Shown one piece after another: positions 9,044 to 15,305 of a stretch of 64,000 nucleotides of DNA. Under the pieces are notes generated by a model. The model did not search any database. It had not been told where the DNA came from and worked only from the letters and a program-made list of their open reading frames with translations. A program made the position numbers and the translations under genes. Numbering within the stretch: the first letter of the stretch is position 1; each line of letters opens with the position of its first letter. The stretch lies in the NCBI RefSeq assembly GCF_011801125.1, contig NZ_CP046171.1:2108001-2172000 (forward strand), given 5' to 3'. Source of the stretch: Nocardia brasiliensis (lineage in GTDB: Bacteria; Actinomycetota; Actinomycetes; Mycobacteriales; Mycobacteriaceae).

Positions 9044-9613
9044 CTACGCGGTCGTGGGTATGGTCGGCGCGATCTTCTCAGCAAGAGACCTGGTCAGGTC
9101 ACATGTATTCAGATGGCCGGTGGCGCGGTTCGACGCTGGGTTGGTGAGATTGATTTCAAGGCTGCCGCCCTTCATCTCCACATTGACCGTGCATGCGGCT
9201 TCGGGGTGATCGTCGACTTGCCTCGTCGAGATTGCGCGCCGACTCCCGATCGTGAATTCCTGTGTATCAGGGAATTTCTTCTCCGCCACCATCCCAAGGG
9301 TGATGTTTGTCGTCTGAATGCTCGCCGCGTACCCATCGGGTTTTACCCACATACAGCCCCGCCACTTGATTCCGCCATTGGCGTTCGAATCGTTTGGAAT
9401 CTTCTGCTTCAGCTGGTCCGAGTCCAGTACCGCTTGCGGGATATCAGTACACGGGTTGAACCCTGCCGGAACATCGGCCGCGAGGCTTGGTTTCGACGTG
9501 GACGGATCACTCGTCTTCCCCGGCCCATCCTCCGACGGTCCGCATCCTCCCGCGACAAGTACCGCGCCCAGTGCGAGGATCCCCACCGTCCAAGACTTCG
9601 ACCTGCGTGTCAT
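9044..9613 (-). CDS. DUF3558 lipoprotein, array copy 1
   Basis: A 189-aa lipoprotein. It has a twin-arginine-like basic start (MTRRSKSW), a hydrophobic stretch and Cys24 in VLVAGGC as the lipid anchor (the -3 residue is Ala, slightly off consensus). A Ser/Thr/Pro linker follows, then a DUF3558 domain with four cysteines in NPCTDI, WRGCMW, AACTVN and LNTCDL. DUF3558 proteins are cell-envelope lipoproteins of actinobacteria with no known activity. Residues 1-51 and the upstream DNA are almost identical to copy 2, while the later mature domain differs. Confidence 0.88.
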   Translation of the reverse strand: MTRRSKSWTVGILALGAVLVAGGCGPSEDGPGKTSDPSTSKPSLAADVPAGFNPCTDIPQAVLDSDQLKQKIPNDSNANGGIKWRGCMWVKPDGYAASIQTTNITLGMVAEKKFPDTQEFTIGSRRAISTRQVDDHPEAACTVNVEMKGGSLEINLTNPASNRATGHLNTCDLTRSLAEKIAPTIPTTA

Positions 9614-9886
9614 CGGGTCCTTCGCCTGCCGGTGCCGATTCGGGTCATGCGGGGTCGGACCGGCTTCTCCGCCCCCTGTCAGCTCACCCTGACGCTACCG
9701 ACTGCGTCTACCTGGGTGCAAGCGTTGCAGTCCAGGTCGGCAGCCTTTTGGCACCCGCCGGTAGGGTGGGCGGCGGGAGCCCGGTGGTTGGTACCGTGAC
9801 GTTCCCGTCCGGTTGGATGTCGCTGTCGATCAGTACTTCTCGGCCTGATTGATCGCATCGGTGGTGTTGAGCGGGTCGAAAGCGTC
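9458..9886 (-). repeat. Homogenised promoter/leader block, copy A
   Basis: By eye these 429 bp match 10892-11320 with one mismatch (g at 9644, a at 11078). The block spans the lipoprotein N-terminus, its 5' UTR and promoter region, and most of the PPE stub. Similarity drops sharply on both sides. The central part (about 200 bp) recurs at 12409-12615, 13550-13750 and 14994-15217. Confidence 0.85.
9692..9721 (-). promoter_or_regulatory. Candidate promoter of array unit 1, repeated in every unit
   Basis: On the minus strand TTGCAC (9721-9716) and TAGCGT (9697-9692) are separated by 18 nt and lie about 80 nt upstream of the lipoprotein start. Both hexamers are unchanged in all five upstream regions of the array, while bases in the spacer vary (12483 and 15070 copies). 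The -10 match is weak, so this is a proposal. Confidence 0.35.
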
Positions 9887-9961
9887 CTTGATCTCCGGGT
9901 GATCCCAACTGTCAGTATGCTCGCCGCCTCCGGGAATCTGCGTCGGCTCATAGCCGTTCAT
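9830..9961 (-). pseudogene. PPE-like gene stub 1 (first 43 codons)
   Basis: The ATG overlaps the stop of the PE-like gene (ATGA), and the frame encodes 43 residues closely matching the start of the full PPE-like protein (GGGEHTDSWDHPEIKDAFDP). It ends with TGA directly after the codon aligned to Tyr43 of the intact gene, where homology to the full gene stops. The following DNA is the upstream region of the next lipoprotein gene. It is a truncated remnant, although a 43-aa peptide could still be made. Confidence 0.85.
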
Positions 9962-10437
9962 CGGCCGGTCCCGTCGGGGAGAAGGTACGGTCCTGGTGGA
10001 AGCTGGGCAGGGGGTCGCTGCGGCAATGTTTCGCTCAAATGAGTGAACTCCTGTGCGAATTCGTTGTCCGCCTGCATCATTCGCTCTCGGGCTGTTTTGT
10101 GAACTTCTTGGATATCCTCAACGATCTTGTAGTGCTGCTCCATGATCGTGTAGACGTCGTTCCCGTCGGATGCTTGCTTGGCTTTCTGTTTGAAGCGCTC
10201 AACGACAGTTTGTCCGGACACCATGTTTTTCGTCGTTTCACCAAGGCCCCAGCTGTCTTGCCGTGAGACCTGCTCCGCGATGCTTTGGATCCGGCGGATC
10301 GTACGCTTGAAGTACTCGCAGTCACGATCTACGTAGACAAAGTCCTCCGGCGTCATCTCGACGGTCGCCTGGCCCTCCCGTACTGCGTTGAGCAAGTTCG
10401 TCATTGGACGCGCGGTCGGTGTCGTGTCCTCGCTCAT
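9958..10437 (-). CDS. PE-like helical ESX partner, array copy 2
   Basis: A 159-aa paralogue of copy 1 with the same blocks: RPMTNLLNAVREG, EDFVYVDRDCEYFKRTIRRI, WGLGETTKNMVSGQT, YKIVEDIQEVHK and the tail AQLPPGPYLLPDG. The YxxxE motif (YKIVE) is kept. It lies 40 nt after lipoprotein copy 2, and its stop overlaps the start of PPE stub 1, so it has lost its full-length PPE neighbour. If secreted as a pair it would have to use the PPE protein encoded at 7317-8528 or another partner. Confidence 0.77.
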   Translation of the reverse strand: MSEDTTPTARPMTNLLNAVREGQATVEMTPEDFVYVDRDCEYFKRTIRRIQSIAEQVSRQDSWGLGETTKNMVSGQTVVERFKQKAKQASDGNDVYTIMEQHYKIVEDIQEVHKTARERMMQADNEFAQEFTHLSETLPQRPPAQLPPGPYLLPDGTGR

Positions 10438-10477
10438 ATGGTTCTATCCCTCCCGATGAACGCAGTCGTCCGTGTGG

Positions 10478-11047
10478 TCACGCAGCGTTGGGTATCGCCG
10501 GTGCGATCTTCTCCGCAAGTCCACGCGCCAGGTCGCACGTGTTGAGGTGTCCTGTGGCTTTACCGGACGGCGGGTTGGTGAGGTTGAGTTCGAGACTCCC
10601 GCCCTTCATTGCCACATTGACTGTACACGCGGCATCCGGGTGGTCATCGATCTGACGGGTCGATATTGCGTGTCGGCTCCCGATATCGAATTCGCGAGTG
10701 TCTGGGAACTTCTTGTCGCGGACCATATCCACCGTGATATTCGTTGTTTGGATACTTGCCGCGTACCCGTCTGTCTTTGCCCAAAGGCATCCGCGCCACT
10801 TTATACCGCCGTTGGCATTCGAATCATTGGGTGTCTTGTCCAGAAGTTTTTCGGAATCGAGCACTGATTGAGGGACGTCATTGCAGGCATCGAACCCTGC
10901 CGGAACATCGGCCGCGAGGCTTGGTTTCGACGTGGACGGATCACTCGTCTTCCCCGGCCCATCCTCCGACGGTCCGCATCCTCCCGCGACAAGTACCGCG
11001 CCCAGTGCGAGGATCCCCACCGTCCAAGACTTCGACCTGCGTGTCAT
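10478..11047 (-). CDS. DUF3558 lipoprotein, array copy 2
   Basis: A 189-aa lipoprotein with the same first 51 residues as copy 1 (signal peptide, Cys24 and linker GKTSDPSTSKPSLAAD). It then diverges: FDACNDVPQSVLDSEKLLDK in place of FNPCTDIPQAVLDSDQLKQK. The four mature-domain cysteines are retained (DACNDV, WRGCLW, AACTVN, LNTCDL). It is preceded by AAGGA six bases before ATG and the shared promoter block. Confidence 0.88.
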   Translation of the reverse strand: MTRRSKSWTVGILALGAVLVAGGCGPSEDGPGKTSDPSTSKPSLAADVPAGFDACNDVPQSVLDSEKLLDKTPNDSNANGGIKWRGCLWAKTDGYAASIQTTNITVDMVRDKKFPDTREFDIGSRHAISTRQIDDHPDAACTVNVAMKGGSLELNLTNPPSGKATGHLNTCDLARGLAEKIAPAIPNAA

Positions 11048-11320
11048 CGGGTCCTTCGCCTGCCGGTGCCGATTCGGATCATGCGGGGTCGGACCGGCTT
11101 CTCCGCCCCCTGTCAGCTCACCCTGACGCTACCGACTGCGTCTACCTGGGTGCAAGCGTTGCAGTCCAGGTCGGCAGCCTTTTGGCACCCGCCGGTAGGG
11201 TGGGCGGCGGGAGCCCGGTGGTTGGTACCGTGACGTTCCCGTCCGGTTGGATGTCGCTGTCGATCAGTACTTCTCGGCCTGATTGATCGCATCGGTGGTG
11301 TTGAGCGGGTCGAAAGCGTC
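10892..11320 (-). repeat. Homogenised promoter/leader block, copy B
   Basis: This is the partner of 9458-9886, offset by exactly 1,434 bp, with a single visible mismatch. It covers the lipoprotein copy 2 leader, the intergenic promoter region and most of PPE stub 2. Confidence 0.85.
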
Positions 11321-11395
11321 TTTGATGTCGGGGTGTTCCCAACTGTCGGTGTGCTCACCGCCGTCGGGAATGCGGGGTGCCTCATACCCGCTCAT
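11264..11395 (-). pseudogene. PPE-like gene stub 2 (first 43 codons)
   Basis: This has the same architecture as stub 1: ATGA overlap with the PE-like gene, 43 codons, and TGA at the identical junction after the Tyr codon. The first third differs from stub 1 (RIPDGGEHTDSWEHPDIKD against QIPGGGEHTDSWDHPEIKD), while the last part is identical DNA. So the stub is itself a mosaic of diverged and homogenised sequence. Confidence 0.85.
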
Positions 11396-11865
11396 CGTGC
11401 GGTTCCATCCGGGAGAAGATATGGGCCGGCAGGCAGCTGAGCTGGAGGTCGCTGAGGGAGCGACTCGTTGAGTCGGTTGATATCGCTGGCGAATGTGCTG
11501 TCAGCCTGCATCATTCGTTCTCTGACCAATCGGTGGACTTCCTGGATGTCTTCAGCGATCTTGTAGTGCATCTCCATGATGGCGTAGACGCTGTTGCCGT
11601 CCTTGGCGCCGTTGGCTTTCTCCTTGAATCGCCCGACCAGCGTGCTGGCCGACACCATGAGATCGTTGGCCTCGCCGAGGCCCCAATGGTCTTGTTGCGC
11701 TACCAAGTCCATGGTTCGCTGGATCTTCTGGATGGCATCCTTGAAGTACTCACAGTCGCGGTCGATGTAGACAAAATCCTCGGCCTTCAATTCGATCGCC
11801 AGGCGCCCCTCCCGCGCCTCGGTGAGGATGTTGGCCATCGGCCGTGGTATCTCGTTGTCGCTCAT
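11392..11865 (-). CDS. PE-like helical ESX partner, array copy 3
   Basis: A 157-aa paralogue with RPMANILTEAREGRLAIEL, EDFVYIDRDCEYFKDAIQKI, WGLGEANDLMVSAST, YKIAEDIQEVHRLV and the tail AQLPAGPYLLPDG. It is two residues shorter at the N-terminus than copies 1 and 2. Its start opens with MSDNEIPRPMANIL and a GGGAGGG-like ribosome-binding site lies just upstream. It is 36 nt downstream of lipoprotein copy 3. Confidence 0.77.
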   Translation of the reverse strand: MSDNEIPRPMANILTEAREGRLAIELKAEDFVYIDRDCEYFKDAIQKIQRTMDLVAQQDHWGLGEANDLMVSASTLVGRFKEKANGAKDGNSVYAIMEMHYKIAEDIQEVHRLVRERMMQADSTFASDINRLNESLPQRPPAQLPAGPYLLPDGTAR

Positions 11866-11901
11866 TTCTCAACCCTCCCGACGAATCTGATCAGTGTGCG
11901 G

Positions 11902-12483
11902 TCATACACTGGCAGGCATGGTCGGCACCACCTTCTCAGTCAGCGTGCGGGCGAGTTGACAGGTGTCGAGCGCCCCCGTCTTCTTTCGAGATGGCGGGTT
12001 GCTGAGGAAGACCTCTAGGCTGCCGGCTTTCATCTCCACATTAACGGTGCACACCGCTTCGGGGTGATCAGTATTTTGCCGAGTAGATATCGCCCGACGA
12101 CCGTTAATCGTGAACTCAAGTGCGCCCTGAAATTTCTTGTCACGCACCATGTCAACGGTCAAGTTCGTAGTTCGGATGCTCGGTGAGTAGCCATCTGTCT
12201 GTATCCAGGCGCAGCCACGCCATTTAATGCCGCCGGCGGCATTCGAATCCTCTTTCTCTTTGCTGCGCAGCTGCTCTGAATCAAGCACACTCTGGGGGAT
12301 GTCGTTGCATGGGTCATAGTCACTCGGTGCATCGGCGGCGAGGCTGGGTTTGGAGCTGGAAGTGTCCCCATTCTGGGTCGTGCTCGGGGATCCATCGCCC
12401 TTCGAAGGCCCGCATCCTCCCGCGACAAGTACCGCGCCCAGTGCGAGGATCCCCACCGTCCAAGACTTCGACCTGCGCGTCAT
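11902..12483 (-). CDS. DUF3558 lipoprotein, array copy 3
   Basis: A 193-aa lipoprotein, the longest of the five because of a different linker (KGDGSPSTTQNGDTSSSKP) after the common signal peptide and Cys24. The mature domain carries the four cysteines (DPCNDI, WRGCAW, AVCTVN, LDTCQL). It is the most divergent copy in its C-terminal third (VFLSNPPSRKKTGALDTCQL). Its upstream region matches the other copies for about 130 bp and then switches abruptly to a transposase remnant at about 12615. Confidence 0.87.
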   Translation of the reverse strand: MTRRSKSWTVGILALGAVLVAGGCGPSKGDGSPSTTQNGDTSSSKPSLAADAPSDYDPCNDIPQSVLDSEQLRSKEKEDSNAAGGIKWRGCAWIQTDGYSPSIRTTNLTVDMVRDKKFQGALEFTINGRRAISTRQNTDHPEAVCTVNVEMKAGSLEVFLSNPPSRKKTGALDTCQLARTLTEKVVPTMPASV

Positions 12484-12615
12484 CGGGTCCTTCGCCTGCC
12501 GGTGCCGATTCGGATCATGCGGGGTCGGACCGGCTTCTCCGCCCCCTGTCAGCTCACCCTGACGCTACTGACTGCGTCTACCTGGGTGCAAGCGTTGCAG
12601 TCCAGGTCGGCAGCC
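12409..12615 (-). repeat. Promoter/leader block, copy C (truncated by rearrangement)
   Basis: This is the shared signal-peptide, 5' UTR and promoter block. It matches copies A, B and D from about 12409 and breaks off at about 12615, where unrelated DNA begins. It keeps the candidate TTGCAC and TAGCGT elements. Confidence 0.8.
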
Positions 12616-12705
12616 GTGGCGTCGCCACCCGCTACGACAAACTCGCCATGACCTACCGTGCGGGCTTCGTCATCGCGCTGGTGGTCGAGTGGCTCAGACT
12701 ATTGG
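12615..12705 (+). mobile_element. 3' remnant of an IS5-family transposase gene
   Basis: On the plus strand the DNA from 12615 encodes RGVATRYDKLAMTYRAGF followed by VIALVVEWLRLLGD. This matches my memory of the C-terminal end of IS5-family DDE transposases, which close with an ATRYDK motif and a hydrophobic helix. No catalytic core, no inverted repeats and no other part of the element were found, so only the gene's tail remains. It marks a rearrangement breakpoint inside the array. The family call is from motif memory. Confidence 0.65.
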
Positions 12706-13029
12706 GAGACATGACCAAGTGTGTCGAAGGGTCCTATTTACGCGCTCACCGCCTCCGGGGAGGTCAGTCATGTCCATTTTTCTCTCGACGTGACCGATCC
12801 GATCACTCGATACGCCTGCCGGGATTGCTGATATTGACGTCGAGCCGCTGTTGCCGTCGTCGGCGCCTTCCGCCTTCTTCTGGATGTTTCGGATCACATC
12901 CTTGAAGTAGTCGCAGTCGCGATCGATGTAGACAAAGTCCTCCGCCTTCAGCTTGATGGCGAGCCGCCCCTCACGTGCCTCGGTGAGGATGTTCGCCATA
13001 GGTCGAGGTTGTTCGCTGTCGTCCGTCAT
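12694..13029 (-). pseudogene. Scrambled PE-like gene (array copy 4, broken)
   Basis: The gene starts normally (RPMANILTEAREGRLAIKL, then EDFVYIDRDCDYFKDVIRNI) but after about residue 50 jumps past the whole WGLG region to a short GADDGNSG match. It then runs into sequence resembling a lipoprotein 3' end (SAIPAG), its intergenic spacer, a PE-like start (ATGACTGAC) and a PPE-like fragment (PGGGE). It ends next to the transposase remnant. At least three joins can be seen, so it cannot encode a normal partner protein. Confidence 0.78.
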
Positions 13030-13067
13030 ATCCGTTTCCCTCCCAACGCGACTGAGTCGATCACTGT

Positions 13068-13640
13068 CTATGCGCCTGCCGGGATTGCTGACGCCACCTT
13101 CTCGGCCAGTGTCCGGGCGAGCTGGCACGCATCGGTACTCCCCGTTTCGCGATTTGACGGTGGATTACTGACATCGAAGTCGAGACTGCCGTGCTTCATC
13201 TCGACGTTGACGGTGCACGCTTCTTTGATATATGGGCCGTCGAACTGTCGTGTCGATATCGCTTCGCGTCCGCTGGCGGTGAATTCGGTCGTCTCCGGAA
13301 AGTTCTTTTCCCGGGTCATTTCCACAGTTATATTAGTCGTCCTGATACTTACGAAATATCCGTCCGTTCGGCCGTAGCGGCATCCGCGCCATTTGATCCC
13401 GCCGTTGGCGCTGGAGTTTGCTTCCCCGCGGTTCCGCAGCTTCTCGGAATCCAACACGCTCTGCGGGATGTCCTTGCATGGATCGAATCCGGCCGGAACG
13501 TCGGGCGAGAGAGACGTCTGAGCCGTAGATGGATCGCTCGTCTTCCCTGGCCCATCCTCCGACGGTCCGCATCCTCCCGCGACAAGTACCGCGCCCAGTG
13601 CGAGGATCCCCACCGTCCAAGACTTCGACCTGCGTGTCAT
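13068..13640 (-). CDS. DUF3558 lipoprotein, array copy 4
   Basis: A 190-aa lipoprotein sharing the first 36 or so residues with copies 1 and 2 (linker EDGPGKTSDPST). It then has AQTSLSPDVPAGFDPCKDI, which it shares with copy 5 rather than with copies 1 and 2. Four mature cysteines are conserved (DPCKDI, WRGCRY, EACTVN, TDACQL). It contains an inserted dipeptide near FDGPYIKEACT. Intact, although the PE-like gene after it is broken. The mixed affinities suggest exchange between copies. Confidence 0.87.
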   Translation of the reverse strand: MTRRSKSWTVGILALGAVLVAGGCGPSEDGPGKTSDPSTAQTSLSPDVPAGFDPCKDIPQSVLDSEKLRNRGEANSSANGGIKWRGCRYGRTDGYFVSIRTTNITVEMTREKNFPETTEFTASGREAISTRQFDGPYIKEACTVNVEMKHGSLDFDVSNPPSNRETGSTDACQLARTLAEKVASAIPAGA

Positions 13641-13980
13641 CGGGTCCTTCGCCTGCCGGTGCCGATTCGGATCATGCGGGGTCGGACCGGCTTCTCCGCC
13701 CCCTGTCAGCTCACCCTGACGCTACCGACTGCGTCTACCTGGGTGCAAGCGTTGCAGTCCAGGTCGGCAGCCTTTTGGCACCCGCCGGTAGGGTGGGCGG
13801 CGGGAGCCCGGTGGTTGGTACCGTGACGTTCCCGTCCGGTTGGATGTCGCTGCCGATCAGTACTTCTCGGCCTGATTGATCGCATCGGTGGTGTTGAGCG
13901 GATCGAAAGCGTCCTTGATCTCCGGGTGATCCCAACTGTCAGTATGCTCGCCGCCTCCGGGAATCTGCGTGGGTTCATAA
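13550..13980 (-). repeat. Homogenised promoter/leader block, copy D
   Basis: It matches copy A (9523-9953, offset 4,027 bp) with only a handful of visible differences, including the stub region as far as the PE-like stop. Upstream in the lipoprotein the match ends at about 13550, so its boundary differs from that of the A/B pair. Confidence 0.82.
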
Positions 13981-13988
13981 CCGCTTAT
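13857..13988 (-). pseudogene. PPE-like gene stub 3, start codon lost (ATA)
   Basis: The stub has the same 43 codons and junction stop as stubs 1 and 2. Here the overlap reads ATAA instead of ATGA: the PE-like gene ends in TAA and the stub's start codon has become ATA. Translation coupling as in the other units is therefore lost. The body is nearly identical to stub 1. Confidence 0.82.
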
Positions 13989-14458
13989 CGGCCCGTCCCA
14001 TCTGGCAGGAGGTAGGGCCCGGCCGGAAGCTGGACCGGCGGACGCTCCGGCAGTGTCTCGTTCTTATGATTGAAGTCGGCGGCCCAGGCGCTGTCAGCCT
14101 GCATCATGCGTTCCCGGATGGCTCGATGAACTGCCTGAATATCTTCCACAATTCGAAAGTGCTGTTCCATCAGTTCCCACACGGAGTTGCCATCACCGGC
14201 GCCTCTCGCCTTGCTCTTGAAACGGTCTACGAGAGTGCGTGCGGACACCATCGGAGCGTTGTTTTCCCCTAGGCCCCAGTGCTTTTGGTCCGACACCTCA
14301 GCCATGATTCGCTGTATCTGCCGTATGACGCCTTTGAAGTACTCACAATCGCGGTCGATATAGACGAAGTCCTCGGCCGTCAGGGTGACCGTCAGGTTCC
14401 CCTCACGTGCAGCACTGATCATGTTGGCCATTGGCCGCGGCGTGTTGTCGTCGCCCAT
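13985..14458 (-). CDS. PE-like helical ESX partner, array copy 5
   Basis: A 157-aa paralogue (RPMANMISAAREGNLTVTL, EDFVYIDRDCEYFKGVIRQI, WGLGENNAPMVSART, VQLPAGPYLLPDG). The export-motif position reads FRIVE where the other copies have YKIVE or YKIAE, so the YxxxE tyrosine is a phenylalanine here. It uses a TAA stop, unlike the TGA of the other units. It follows lipoprotein copy 5 by 42 nt. Nearest to the regulator, it may be the oldest unit. Confidence 0.76.
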   Translation of the reverse strand: MGDDNTPRPMANMISAAREGNLTVTLTAEDFVYIDRDCEYFKGVIRQIQRIMAEVSDQKHWGLGENNAPMVSARTLVDRFKSKARGAGDGNSVWELMEQHFRIVEDIQAVHRAIRERMMQADSAWAADFNHKNETLPERPPVQLPAGPYLLPDGTGR

Positions 14459-14500
14459 GCGATTCCTCCCTGCAGGTGCGCCCGCTCGTTAGTCGCGCAG

Positions 14501-15070
14501 TCATGCAGTGGCGGGTATTGACGGCACAACTTTCTCGGCCAAGGATCGGGCCAAGTCGCACGTATCGAGATGGCCGGTCATCTTATTCGATGCCGGATTG
14601 GTCAGGCCGAACTCTAGGCTTCCGCCCTGCATTTCAACGTCGAGGGTGCACTCGGATTCGGCGTGATCGTCGGACTGGCGTGTTGAGATTGCTCGTCGAC
14701 CGTTGATAGTGAATTCACGAGTATCAGCAAACTTCTTGTCGCGCACCATGTCCACGGTTATGTTGGTGGTCCTGATACTGCCCGCATAGCCATCTGGCTG
14801 TACCCAGAGACAGCCACGCCACTTGATGCCGCCCGACGCATTTGAGTCGTCGGTGATCTTCTGTCGCAGCTTCTCGGAATCCAACACGGCCTGCGGGATG
14901 TCCTTGCATGGATCGAATCCGGCCGGAACCTCGGGCGAGAGAGATGTCTGAGCCGTGGACGGATCGCTCGTCTTCCCTGGCTCATCCTTCGAAGGCCCGC
15001 ATCCTCCCGCGACAAGTACCGCGCCCAGTGCGAGGATCCCCACCGTCCAGGACTTCGACCTGCGCGTCAT
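14501..15070 (-). CDS. DUF3558 lipoprotein, array copy 5 (promoter-proximal)
   Basis: A 189-aa lipoprotein with the common signal peptide, Cys24, linker KDEPGKTSDPSTAQTSLSPE and a mature DUF3558 domain with four cysteines (DPCKDI, WRGCLW, SECTLD, LDTCDL). It is the first unit after the regulator gene at 15306 and its upstream region is not preceded by a PPE stub. This suggests that it sits at the ancestral left border of the amplification. Confidence 0.87.
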   Translation of the reverse strand: MTRRSKSWTVGILALGAVLVAGGCGPSKDEPGKTSDPSTAQTSLSPEVPAGFDPCKDIPQAVLDSEKLRQKITDDSNASGGIKWRGCLWVQPDGYAGSIRTTNITVDMVRDKKFADTREFTINGRRAISTRQSDDHAESECTLDVEMQGGSLEFGLTNPASNKMTGHLDTCDLARSLAEKVVPSIPATA

Positions 15071-15217
15071 CGGGTCCTTCGCCTGCCGGTGCCGATTCGG
15101 ATCATGCGGGGTCGGACCGGCTTCTCCGCCCCCCTGTCAGCTCACCTGACGCTACCCACTGCGTCTACCTGGGTGCAAGCGTTGCAGCCCAGGTCGGCAG
15201 CCTTTTGGCACCCGCCG
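14994..15217 (-). repeat. Promoter/leader block, copy E (border copy)
   Basis: The shared signal-peptide, 5' UTR and promoter block again, here with a few indels (an extra c and a lost c near 15130-15150). Similarity fades beyond about 15217, into sequence unique to this border. Confidence 0.78.
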
Positions 15218-15305
15218 ATCGGGGCGAGCGGCGGGAGCCCGGAACCCGCGGTGGTATGGATTCGGGGCTCCGGCTCGGATCACGGCGGCGGCGCGATCGG
15301 GTCTT

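Noticed and set aside
9679..9951. Alternative 66- and 90-residue frames in the lipoprotein upstream regions (recurring at 11113 and 13706)
   Set aside because: They are shifted readings of the PPE stub and promoter region. They recur only because the DNA is duplicated; the stub frame matches the full PPE gene.
8525..15225. Regular repeats considered as a CRISPR array or integron cassette array
   Set aside because: Units are about 1.4 kb and coding. There are no short direct repeats with unique spacers, and no integrase or attC-like sites.
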